NCBI GenBank assembly: GCA_026996985.1
Contig: JALWJR010000088.1
Span: 1-8,739 of the forward strand
DNA from: Candidatus Kaiserbacteria bacterium
GTDB lineage: Bacteria > Patescibacteriota > Minisyncoccia > Phycocordibacterales > UBA2100
Length of the DNA stretch: 8,739 nt
Direction: 5' to 3'
Shown: positions 1 to 6,260 of the stretch, piece after piece
Layout of the letters: each line of letters begins with the position of its first letter
Numbering within the stretch: position 1 is the stretch's first letter
Notes under the pieces: generated by a model
The model's database searches: none
Told to the model about the DNA's origin: nothing
The model's input: the letters and a program-made list of their open reading frames with translations, nothing else
Program-made: the position numbers and the translations under genes

Positions 1-345
1 GATGAAGATGATGATCCTCTGTTTGAACAAGCCAAAGAGATAGTTGTAAGCGCCGGGAAAGCCTCAACCACCTACATTCAAAGAAAACTGCGTGTGGGCT
101 ATGCTCGCGCGGCGCGCATTATGGATTTGCTTGAAGAGAAAGGGGTTGTGGGACCGGCCGAAGGAAGTAAGCCGAGAGCCGTACTTATAAAACCAGAAGA
201 TGCTTTTGACGAAAACGAAATGGTGGAAGATGGCGAGAATGGCTCTGCAGATACAAGCGCCCTGGAGGATAACGACAGTGTAGAGCTTATAGACAATGAA
301 AATGTAACTGAGGATTATGTTTCCAACGAATACAACAGTAAATAA
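1..345 (+). CDS. ftsK: DNA translocase FtsK, C-terminal end (partial)
   Basis: Reading is open from base 1 to TAA at 343-345, giving the last 114 residues; the 5' part lies outside the window. Residues about 5-62 match the FtsK/SpoIIIE gamma winged-helix domain: DPLFEQAKEIV, then ASTTYIQRKLRVGYARAARI, then a helix ending in LLEEKGVVGPAEGSKPRAV. In known FtsK proteins this domain reads the polar KOPS/SRS sequences and contacts XerD, directing the hexameric motor toward dif during chromosome segregation at the division septum. The motor domain is not visible here. After the winged helix comes a tail of about 50 residues rich in Asp and Glu, ending in NEYNSK; most FtsK proteins stop near KPREVL, so this tail is unusual. 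The last 29 bases overlap the next gene. Identification is firm from the gamma signature alone. Confidence 0.93.
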   Translation, partial: DEDDDPLFEQAKEIVVSAGKASTTYIQRKLRVGYARAARIMDLLEEKGVVGPAEGSKPRAVLIKPEDAFDENEMVEDGENGSADTSALEDNDSVELIDNENVTEDYVSNEYNSK

Positions 346-700
346 AATAATATTTGTTTTGGTTGTTTTGATTGTTTTTGTATACGGCGCTATACGCGGG
401 TATGATATACTCTCAGGTCCTCAGCTTTTCATTGACGTGCCGGAAAATGGTACAGTGGAAGTAAACAGCCAACTTGTAACCATAACCGGGACTGCCAAAA
501 ACGTTGTTAAATTCAGTGTAAACGGCAAAGAGCTTTTTTTAGACACCGATGGCAAATTCTCCCACACTCTTCTTTTGGCCCCGGGAGTAAATTATCTAAA
601 CTTTGAAGCTCAAGACAAATTCGGCAAAGTTAAAAAACAAACCGTTACTTTAGTTTATAAAGAAGAACAAAAAGAAAATAGCGAGGAGCAAAACCAGTAA
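317..700 (+). CDS. Membrane-anchored protein with one Ig-like (glucodextranase B-like) domain
   Basis: The 127-residue protein has one membrane segment (about residues 10-27, IIFVLVVLIVFVYGAI). A single extracytoplasmic beta domain follows (about 36-115) with the pattern FIDVPENGTVEVN, VTITGTA, FSVNGKELFLDTDGKF, LAPGVNYLNFEAQDKFG, and a charged EEQKENSEEQNQ tail. The order of vNG, D-G-F, L..G.N and A.D..G resembles bacterial Ig-like domains of the glucodextranase domain B type (PF09136-like, recognised by eye). It has no catalytic residues and probably serves as a binding or scaffolding module outside the membrane. The ATG lies inside the end of ftsK, with GAGG at 310-313 only three bases upstream, so translational coupling to ftsK is likely. 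Its position beside ftsK hints at an envelope or division role, which is inference only. Confidence 0.8.
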   Translation: MFPTNTTVNKIIFVLVVLIVFVYGAIRGYDILSGPQLFIDVPENGTVEVNSQLVTITGTAKNVVKFSVNGKELFLDTDGKFSHTLLLAPGVNYLNFEAQDKFGKVKKQTVTLVYKEEQKENSEEQNQ

Positions 701-709
701 CACTCTGTT

Positions 710-736
710 TTGTCAATGTATCTTGTATGCTAAACT
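710..736 (+). promoter_or_regulatory. Possible recA promoter
   Basis: TTGTCA (710-715, five of six to the -35 consensus) is followed after 15 bases by TAAACT (731-736), which is preceded by TG at 728-729 and so resembles an extended -10. The spacer is shorter than the preferred 17. If used, transcription would start near 743 and leave a leader of roughly 34 bases before the ATG at 777. No SOS-type LexA box palindrome was seen. Support is weak to moderate. Confidence 0.35.
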
Positions 737-776
737 AGTTGTATATCAATTAAAAAGCGAACTTCGCATAAAGCGT

Positions 777-1817
777 ATGACAAAGAAAACAAAGACAAAA
801 AAAGAAAATAAAAAAGAGAAAAAAGATAGCGCATCAAAACTTGATAAGGCAAAGGTGGCGATTGACTCCATAAGAAGTCAATTTGGAGATGATGCGATAA
901 TGACTCTTGGTGAACAGTCAAAAGTTGATGTTGATGTTATCCCTACGGGCTCCATCGGGGTTGACTGGGCGCTCGGTGTTGGCGGTTTTCCAAGAGGACG
1001 TATCATTGAGATTTTCGGGCCTGAAAGCTCCGGTAAAACAACCCTTACCCTGCATGCGGTAGCGGAGGCCCAAAAAAAAGGAGGTGTTTGCGCGTTTATA
1101 GATGCAGAGCATGCGCTTGACCCCGAGTATGCAAAAAAAATCGGAGTCAAAACAGATGAGCTTTTAATTTCTCAACCGGATACCGGAGAGCAAGCACTGG
1201 AGATAGTTGAAAGCCTAGTAAGATCCGGAGAAATTGATTTGATAGTCGTAGACTCTGTAGCGGCGCTCACTCCGAAAGACGAAATAGAAGGAGAAATGGG
1301 AGCACAACACGTTGGAAAACAAGCAAGACTGATGAGCCAAGCCTTGCGCAAACTCACCGCCATAACGGCAAAAAGCAAAACCGTGGTTATCTTTATTAAC
1401 CAAATAAGAATGCAAATCGGGGTTATGTTTGGAAACCCTGAAACCACACCAGGAGGTAAAGCCCTAAAGTTTTATACATCGGTGCGATTGGACATTCGCA
1501 GGATAGCGCAAATTAAAAAAGGTACTGAAGTTAAAGGTGGTAGACACAGAGTAAAAGTTGTTAAAAACAAAGTCGCTCCCCCGTTTAGAGTTGCGGAGTT
1601 TGACCTTTTGTACAACGAGGGAATATCGCGTGAAGGTGAACTTTTGGCACTTGGTGAGAAATTTGGATTTGTTAAAAAGTCAGGCGCTTCATACTCATAC
1701 GGAGAGTACAAACTGGGAAGAGGCTATGATGCGGCGCGAACTTTCTTGCAAGAGAATAAAAAAGTGGCAAATACCCTGTTAAAAGAAATTAAAAAAGCTC
1801 TAAAAGAGCAGGCTTGA
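777..1817 (+). CDS. recA: Recombinase RecA
   Basis: The 346-residue RecA core is intact. RecA forms ATP-dependent filaments on single-stranded DNA for homology search and strand exchange, and drives LexA self-cleavage where that exists. Visible motifs are Walker A GPESSGKT (81-88), FIDAEHALDP with the catalytic Glu (E111), Walker B LIVVDS (155-160), the MGAQHVGKQARLMSQALRK region, and loop L2 FINQIR followed by GNPETTPGGKALKFY (206-233). I chose ATG 777. An in-frame TTG at 723 would add 18 residues of no RecA character. The N-terminus before KLDKAKVAID is a lysine-rich stretch of about 20 residues, longer and more basic than in E. coli. The C-terminus ends in LKEIKKALKEQA and lacks the acidic tail of E. 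coli RecA. Stop is TGA. The gene lies between the Ig-like membrane protein and efp, with only 24 bases to efp. Confidence 0.98.
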   Translation: MTKKTKTKKENKKEKKDSASKLDKAKVAIDSIRSQFGDDAIMTLGEQSKVDVDVIPTGSIGVDWALGVGGFPRGRIIEIFGPESSGKTTLTLHAVAEAQKKGGVCAFIDAEHALDPEYAKKIGVKTDELLISQPDTGEQALEIVESLVRSGEIDLIVVDSVAALTPKDEIEGEMGAQHVGKQARLMSQALRKLTAITAKSKTVVIFINQIRMQIGVMFGNPETTPGGKALKFYTSVRLDIRRIAQIKKGTEVKGGRHRVKVVKNKVAPPFRVAEFDLLYNEGISREGELLALGEKFGFVKKSGASYSYGEYKLGRGYDAARTFLQENKKVANTLLKEIKKALKEQA

Positions 1818-1841
1818 TTTTTAGCAGATAACTAATTGGAT

Positions 1842-2405
1842 ATGCTCTCATACACAGAATTAAAACCGGGAAAAGTTATTGTAATTGATGATGAACCGTG
1901 TGAGATTGTCTGGAGCAGTGGCATTGTCAAAAAACAACGCCAGAAACCTCACAATACGGTTAAGATGAAAAACCTTGTAACCGGCGCTACACTTGAGAAA
2001 ACTTTCACGCAAGCCGATAAAATAGAAGAAGCCGAGTTGGACAAAAAACCGCTTAAGTTTATCTACGCCGCTCGCGGAAAAGCTGTTTTTGCAAACCCCG
2101 ATAATCCAAAAGAGCGTTTTGAGTTTAGTCAGGAGGAATTGCAAGACAAACTTTTGTATATCAAAGAAGGGGCGGTGGTTGATGCGCTTTTGTTTGATGA
2201 TGAGATTATCGGATTTAAGTTGCCGATAAAAGTTGATTTGGAAGTGGTTGAAGCTCCACCAAACATAAAAGGCAATACCGCTCAAGGAGGCACAAAGACG
2301 GTTGTGGTTGAAACCGGACTTAAAGTTACAACCCCCCTTTTTATAGAAGTAGGAGATATAATTCGCGTTAATACCGAAACTGGAGAATACACCGAGCGTG
2401 TGTAA
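1842..2405 (+). CDS. efp: Elongation factor P with a non-canonical modification loop
   Basis: The 188-residue protein has the usual EF-P length and three-domain order: KOW-like N-domain (1-65), middle OB domain (about 66-128) and C-terminal OB domain with APPNIKGNTAQGGTKTVVVETG, LFIEVGDIIRVNTETGEY and ERV at the end. EF-P enters the ribosomal E site and relieves stalling at polyproline. In E. coli the loop is VKPGKG, with the modified Lys34. Aligned without gaps, this protein reads VKKQRQKP (29-36) and places Arg33 at the Lys34 position. From memory, Parcubacterial EF-Ps often carry Q/R/K-rich loops of this kind, so it is probably a lineage trait rather than damage. No modification enzyme (EpmA/B, YmfI, EarP) is encoded nearby. 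I chose ATG 1842 over the in-frame TTG at 1836 because MLSYTELKPG fits the family start. No Shine-Dalgarno is evident. The stop overlaps the putative promoter of the next gene. Confidence 0.95.
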   Translation: MLSYTELKPGKVIVIDDEPCEIVWSSGIVKKQRQKPHNTVKMKNLVTGATLEKTFTQADKIEEAELDKKPLKFIYAARGKAVFANPDNPKERFEFSQEELQDKLLYIKEGAVVDALLFDDEIIGFKLPIKVDLEVVEAPPNIKGNTAQGGTKTVVVETGLKVTTPLFIEVGDIIRVNTETGEYTERV

Positions 2406-2409
2406 TAAT
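2401..2409 (+). promoter_or_regulatory. Extended -10 promoter for the lytic transglycosylase gene
   Basis: TGtAATAAT is an extended -10 element (five of six to TATAAT plus the TG). Exactly six bases separate it from ATG 2416, so the start site would fall on the A of the start codon. TGGAGA at 2381-2386, 17 bases upstream, is a four-of-six match to the -35 box. The efp stop codon TAA (2403-2405) lies inside the element. Confidence 0.5.
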
Positions 2410-2415
2410 ATATGC

Positions 2416-3342
2416 ATGTTTGGCTCCGAAAATAAAAACAACATAAACAGAAGACAATTCTTAAAACTTACGGGAGCCACGGTGGCCTCCGCCTCTCTCC
2501 CCTCTTTTGAGGCTCGCGCCGAGAGCAAATATTTAAAAGAGATAATAGAACAACTCCAACCAAACAGGGAAGCAATTGTTGAGTTGACCGACAAAATAGC
2601 AAGAGATAAATGGAACGACCAAACTTTAAGAAAAAGGATGCTCCAACCTCTTGACGAGCTTGACGGTCAGACAATACCTGAGTACGCTACCATCTATGGA
2701 ATGGAACCGTTTTTTGAAGCCACTAAAACAAAAAACAAAACCGCCTCTGAAATGAACATGCTCTATGTTACAGGAAGACAGTTGCCCGGTATTTTAATTC
2801 AAGAGAGTACCCTTAACCCGAATGCAAAAAGCGCTGACGGCGCAGTTGGCCTTGGGCAAATTACAGATATCGCCTATAAAGATACCATGCGTCACGCTCC
2901 GGTTGTTTCAACTTTTTTTGCAAAAGCGACAAACAGGGATCCGCGCTTTTTTGTTAAAACTTCTATAGAGCTTGCACGCACTCACTTACAACAGAATATG
3001 GCAAAATATATTGAAAAAGATGTGAACGCTCTGGCGGATAAATTTAATTTGGGTGACGGTGTCAAGGGCTCTCTTTGGGGACTTTTGGCAACAAACGCCT
3101 ACAATGCGGGACCAACCTCCATAAGAGCGATAACAAGAGCATATACAAAGCGTGGCATACTTCCCAACAGTGACCCTACCGCAACAGAGATAATGGCGGA
3201 TATGGCAAAGTTTGGCTACCAAAACAGACAGAAGATAGAAGGTGCGCAAATTTACGGAGAAGATGCGGCAACTTACGTTTTTTTGGTGCTCGGTTCAACA
3301 AAAGCCTCAGACAAAGCGCGCTCGCTGTTGCGCGAGATTTAA
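2416..3342 (+). CDS. Tat-signal lytic transglycosylase (SLT/goose-lysozyme-like domain)
   Basis: The 308-residue protein opens with a twin-arginine signal: NINRRQFLKLTG (9-20), a hydrophobic stretch to about residue 30, and a possible ARA cleavage site ending at residue 35. A helical linker follows (about 36-115). The SLT domain has ILIQESTLNPNAKS with the catalytic Glu at 130, GAVGLGQI (142-149), and LATNAYNAGPTSI (224-236), the standard order of soluble lytic transglycosylase motifs. Such enzymes cleave the MurNAc-GlcNAc bond of peptidoglycan to 1,6-anhydro products. Tat export would mean it is exported folded. I preferred ATG 2416 over GTG 2398, which would overlap efp and has no ribosome site. 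The gene lies ten bases after efp and ends just before a strong terminator. The exact glycosidase subfamily is uncertain; the fold assignment is firm. Confidence 0.88.
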   Translation: MFGSENKNNINRRQFLKLTGATVASASLPSFEARAESKYLKEIIEQLQPNREAIVELTDKIARDKWNDQTLRKRMLQPLDELDGQTIPEYATIYGMEPFFEATKTKNKTASEMNMLYVTGRQLPGILIQESTLNPNAKSADGAVGLGQITDIAYKDTMRHAPVVSTFFAKATNRDPRFFVKTSIELARTHLQQNMAKYIEKDVNALADKFNLGDGVKGSLWGLLATNAYNAGPTSIRAITRAYTKRGILPNSDPTATEIMADMAKFGYQNRQKIEGAQIYGEDAATYVFLVLGSTKASDKARSLLREI

Positions 3343-3343
3343 C

Positions 3344-3371
3344 AAAAACCCTCGCTTGCGCGAGGATTTTT
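3344..3371. terminator. Bidirectional intrinsic terminator between the transglycosylase gene and rpsR
   Basis: CCTCGC (3350-3355) pairs perfectly with GCGAGG (3360-3365) across a TTGC loop. An A-tract lies to the left (3344-3348) and a T-tract to the right (3367-3371). It sits between convergent genes ending at 3342 (plus) and 3389 (minus) and can serve both. In the minus-strand RNA the loop is GCAA, a GNRA tetraloop. Confidence 0.88.
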
Positions 3372-3388
3372 GTTTAGCTATGACTTTA

Positions 3389-3589
3389 TTATTCAGAGAT
3401 AATATACGGAAGAAGTCCCATATATCTTGCGCGCTTTATTGCGCGAGCCACATCACGCTGATGCTTGGCTGTAAGTTGAGTGAAGCGCCTTGGGCGAATT
3501 CTTCCGTACGGATCTAAAAATCTCTTTAGGATTGCTACGTCCTTGTAGTCTATATATTTTATTCCGTGTTGTCTAAAAAAATCTGCCAT
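3389..3589 (-). CDS. rpsR: Small ribosomal subunit protein bS18
   Basis: The 66-residue protein carries the S18 signature: IKYIDYKDVAILKRFLDPYG, then GRIRPRRFTQLTAKHQRDVARAIKRAR and YMGLLPY. S18 binds S6 and the central domain of 16S rRNA on the 30S platform. It is a little shorter than E. coli S18 (75) and lacks cysteines, so it is not a zinc-binding form. Start is ATG at 3589-3587 on the minus strand; no Shine-Dalgarno is visible in the A/C-rich stretch before it. Unlike the common rpsF-ssb-rpsR arrangement, it is not next to rpsF or ssb here. It has its own predicted promoter and structured leader, and ends before the shared terminator. Confidence 0.96.
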   Translation of the reverse strand: MADFFRQHGIKYIDYKDVAILKRFLDPYGRIRPRRFTQLTAKHQRDVARAIKRARYMGLLPYIISE

Positions 3590-3604
3590 AATTTGTTTTT
3601 TGTG

Positions 3605-3645
3605 GTGGTGGAACTAAGTTGCGCGCCGACCAACGCGCACACCAC
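3605..3645 (-). ncRNA. Hairpin leader upstream of rpsR (possible regulatory 5' UTR)
   Basis: Read on the minus strand, GTGGTG (3645-3640) pairs with CACCAC (3610-3605), and directly inside it TGCGCG (3639-3634) pairs with CGCGCA (3625-3620). The apical loop is TTGGTCGG, and nine unpaired bases lie on the 3' side (ACTTAGTTC). The predicted transcription start at about 3645 is the first base of the outer stem. S18, in complex with S6, is known in other bacteria to bind leader RNAs. The bulge here lacks the ACCG-type sequence I associate with that motif, so regulation is only suggested. Confidence 0.45.
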
Positions 3646-3651
3646 GGCTAA

Positions 3652-3680
3652 ACTATAATAAATACGCGATTAAAATGCAA
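3652..3680 (-). promoter_or_regulatory. Predicted rpsR promoter
   Basis: On the minus strand TTGCAT (3680-3675) is followed by exactly 17 bases and then TATAGT (3657-3652), a five-of-six -10 box. The -35 box matches only at TTG. The start would be near 3645, giving a leader of about 56 bases that begins with the hairpin. It lies in the 109-base gap between the 673-residue protein gene and rpsR. Read-through from the upstream gene is also possible because no clear terminator was seen before it. Confidence 0.5.
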
Positions 3681-3698
3681 GCGCTTTTGTTGTGTGGC

Positions 3699-5720
3699 TT
3701 ATTTAACCGTTCCTTGTCCGTCTATAAAACCTTCTTCGGTTAAATTGGTTGTAAGGTCATCAGCTTCCGTGTTTATTGTTGTTTCGGTGAACGTGTCGTA
3801 GCCACTGAATTTTTGGTTCTCTATCAAAGTTGGAGTTGTGTTATACTGGCTTGCCGAAGGTGTAAATGAGATGTTAAATATCACCTCTCTTGGCGAGTTG
3901 TCACCGTAGCCGGTGTTTGGCTCCAAATCTCCCACATACCAAGTAACGGTTCTGTCTATTTGGTTGTATTTTACATTCTCAGAAGCCGGAGTGGACATAC
4001 CTAGCCATTTAACATACAAAGGCAAGGTGGCCACAACGGTTGCGTTTTGAATTTTGTTTGTTGTATTTTTGATTTGCCATTTTATTGCATAGTGAGTCTC
4101 TTGGTGTATGCGCGGCGGAATCGGACCATACGAGACAAACGGGTTGTTAAAGTATAAAGCCTGCGCGTCAAAATCAACATCTGATTCTATTCTTATCGGT
4201 ATTTCGGTTACCGATTTGAGAGACTCTCTCACGCCTGTCTCGGAGATTCTCTGCGCGGCCGCGTTTAAATCCACATTGATTTTGGGCTCAGATTTACCTA
4301 CCAGCTTTTCCTTCGGAAGCGGGGTTATCCTGAGGATAACCTTCCCCTCTTGTCCGGCTGAAACTTCCGCAAATTCACCCGAGGTGGTTTTGTTCCAAAC
4401 GGCTATACTGTTTTTGGAATCGTAAAATCCTTTCTCGGGTGATATGTTGTACGGGTCGGCGGCATTGCCATAGACAGACGCAGCTATGGTAAGGTTGTAA
4501 ATACTCTCTTGCAAAATGTTTTTCCATGTTATTTCAATCGGCAAGGTCTCTGAGGTTTTGCCAACATAAAAACTCTTCTCTTTTTGCTTGAGGGTCTCGT
4601 CTCCAACTTTGGGTTCAAACACCAAAAACGGACTGTTTACAACAACGGTCTTTTTTAATGTTGCGAGCTCTGTGGCAACTTCATTGGGGGTATCTTCTTC
4701 TTTTTGTCCCCATTTTTCTCCCTCTCTTCTGAACCCGGCAATGAAGCGGAAGGTTTTCTCATCGGCTTCTTGTCCGATAAGTTTTCCTCTGACGATTATT
4801 TTCTTCTCTTCTCCGGGTTTTAGATCTCCTATATACCAGAAATTGTCATTTTTTATGGGAGCCTCTGAAAACTCAAGAGCTTCAAACCCGAAAGGGTACT
4901 TTATCTCCAAAACCACATCCGACATCGGTAATTTACTCTGAGGCAAAAGAGAGACTTCCAGCTCCAGAAACTGCCCGGAGACGGCTTCTTTTAACATGGA
5001 GACACTCAAAGACAGCGGACTTGAAGTAAACATAATCGGAAAATGTACTTCTTTTGTTTTTATGGCGCTTGAATTTTTGGCTCTGTATTCAAGCTCAATT
5101 TTAATATCGGTTGCCGTCCCCTCTTTTCCAAAAACCGCCGCTCTGACGGTTCCGGTTTTGCGCGTGCCGGGCGGAAGTGATCCGAGTTGTATTCTTTGGG
5201 TGTGCATGTAACTTGACGGATTCTCCGGAATTCTGGTTCCGGGAGGATACTCAATAAGCAAATCCGCTTGCTCCAATGTTATATTGTTTGTGTTTGCAAC
5301 TTGAATATGCAATTCCAAAATATCGCCCGATTCTATACTGCTTGGACCTTGCACATCTACCATGATTTTTGCCGGGTCCGCATTGTAACTTTCACCTATA
5401 AACACAAAAACAGCAACCGCAACAGAGACAAAAACAAATATCAACGACAAAACAAAAAGCCATAAACTGCCCGGTTTTTTGACTTGCATTTGTTTGTCGA
5501 CCGCTATACCTTCCGAGACTTCTTGCGCAAAGGCTTTGGTATCAAACTTTTCGGAAATTGGGCTTTTGTTTTGTTGTATTTGCCAAGTTTGTGAAATTTT
5601 TGGCTGTTTGGGAAGCAGTTTTCTGCGCGGGCGCGCTTTGGGCTGATTTATTCGCGAATAAATCGCCCTTTTGAGCCTGCGTATTCTTCCTTCGGGTTTG
5701 TATCTCTCCTCCTCTTGCAT
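3699..5720 (-). CDS. Large membrane-anchored protein with Ig/DUF11-like repeats, unknown function
   Basis: The 673-residue protein has three parts. Residues 1-83 are cytoplasmic and strongly basic (for example RIRRLKRAI and KARPRRKLLPKQPK). Residues 84-109 form one membrane helix (SLWLFVLSLIFVFVSVAVAV). The remaining 560 or so residues are predicted outside. The outer part is beta-rich with recurring units: an I..GDIL or V.N start, then IEYPPG or IKYPFG, then a turn such as LGSLPPGTRKTGTV (about 179), FWYIGDLKPGEEKKIIV (294) and VTWYVGDLEPNTG (592). These resemble DUF11/CARDB-type Ig-like surface repeats. No enzyme motif, cell-wall sorting signal or second membrane segment is visible. It begins three bases after recO ends, so it is probably cotranscribed and translationally coupled. 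A GAGGAGGAG run lies just after the ATG rather than before it. A role in surface display or adhesion is inference. Confidence 0.85.
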   Translation of the reverse strand: MQEEERYKPEGRIRRLKRAIYSRINQPKARPRRKLLPKQPKISQTWQIQQNKSPISEKFDTKAFAQEVSEGIAVDKQMQVKKPGSLWLFVLSLIFVFVSVAVAVFVFIGESYNADPAKIMVDVQGPSSIESGDILELHIQVANTNNITLEQADLLIEYPPGTRIPENPSSYMHTQRIQLGSLPPGTRKTGTVRAAVFGKEGTATDIKIELEYRAKNSSAIKTKEVHFPIMFTSSPLSLSVSMLKEAVSGQFLELEVSLLPQSKLPMSDVVLEIKYPFGFEALEFSEAPIKNDNFWYIGDLKPGEEKKIIVRGKLIGQEADEKTFRFIAGFRREGEKWGQKEEDTPNEVATELATLKKTVVVNSPFLVFEPKVGDETLKQKEKSFYVGKTSETLPIEITWKNILQESIYNLTIAASVYGNAADPYNISPEKGFYDSKNSIAVWNKTTSGEFAEVSAGQEGKVILRITPLPKEKLVGKSEPKINVDLNAAAQRISETGVRESLKSVTEIPIRIESDVDFDAQALYFNNPFVSYGPIPPRIHQETHYAIKWQIKNTTNKIQNATVVATLPLYVKWLGMSTPASENVKYNQIDRTVTWYVGDLEPNTGYGDNSPREVIFNISFTPSASQYNTTPTLIENQKFSGYDTFTETTINTEADDLTTNLTEEGFIDGQGTVK

Positions 5721-5723
5721 TGC

Positions 5724-6254
5724 CTATATTGTATCATGAAGAGAGACTTGCGCATCTTTAAGGGATTTGATAAGTCTTTCCCTTATTTGCTCGTCTTTTA
5801 TACTTGAAAAATCTAAAGAGGTGGCATGGCCTGAGAATTCAAGCAACTTTAAAATATGGATATTTTTTTCCCTCTCTGAGAGCGGAAGTTTTTGTGCCAA
5901 CTGCTCAAAAAACGAGAAAACCTCCGTCTCTTGCGATTCATAACCGAACAGGTTTAAAGTAAGATGAGTAAACTCTTGCCACTGAGGAACAGAGCGCAAT
6001 ATTTCCGGAAACTTTGCCTGTCTCTGCAGAGTTGCTCCGGTGATTTTAAAACCCATTTTTCCTCTAATTAAAGTGATGTTCAGCAGATTTCCAACATCAA
6101 GAATTTGGTGGAATTTTGCTTTTTCCGCCTTTGCGCTTTTTGCCATCGCCGGCAAAAGGCCGTACTCTTCCGTTATCAAATAAGCAAGGGTGTCTGCCTC
6201 GGAGATTGTTTGGATTTTAAGCACTATCGCTTTTGTATTTCTGTATTCATGCAC
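5724..6254 (-). CDS. recO: DNA repair protein RecO, short form
   Basis: The 176-residue protein starts with YRNTKAIVLKIQTISEADTLAYLITEEYGLL, the N-terminal OB-fold of RecO, followed by AKSAKAEKAKFHQILD, then LLNITLIRG and FKITGA (to about 74). A short helical C-terminal part follows. RecO works with RecR (and RecF) to load RecA onto SSB-coated single-stranded DNA and to anneal complementary strands. It is shorter than E. coli RecO (242) or B. subtilis RecO (255) and contains no cysteine, so the zinc-binding C4 motif of many RecO proteins is absent. Start is GTG at 6254-6252: an in-frame TAA lies at 6266-6264 and no ATG lies between. It heads the minus-strand run, divergent from the NYN gene. 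Confidence 0.85.
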   Translation of the reverse strand: MHEYRNTKAIVLKIQTISEADTLAYLITEEYGLLPAMAKSAKAEKAKFHQILDVGNLLNITLIRGKMGFKITGATLQRQAKFPEILRSVPQWQEFTHLTLNLFGYESQETEVFSFFEQLAQKLPLSEREKNIHILKLLEFSGHATSLDFSSIKDEQIRERLIKSLKDAQVSLHDTI

Positions 6255-6260
6255 ATAAAC

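Noticed and set aside
723..776. TTG start at 723 extending RecA by 18 residues
   Set aside because: The added residues have no RecA similarity, the region holds a possible promoter, and ATG 777 gives a typical N-terminus.
1797..1822. Small hairpin GCTCT-AAA-AGAGC at the end of recA with a T-run after it, as a terminator
   Set aside because: The stem has five bp, mostly within recA codons, and the T-run begins eight bases after the stem; too weak, and efp follows closely.
1860..2594. A 244-codon open frame on the minus strand opposite efp and the start of the transglycosylase gene
   Set aside because: It is fully antisense to two genes with clear family signatures, crosses their junction, and its product shows no domain; it is a shadow of coding-frame bias.
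3242..3517. A 91-codon plus-strand frame spanning the end of the transglycosylase gene and rpsR
   Set aside because: It runs through the bidirectional terminator and is antisense to rpsR; it is a shadow.
4588..4941. A 117-codon plus-strand frame inside the 673-residue protein gene
   Set aside because: Antisense to a long coherent reading frame, with no start signals and no recognisable domain.
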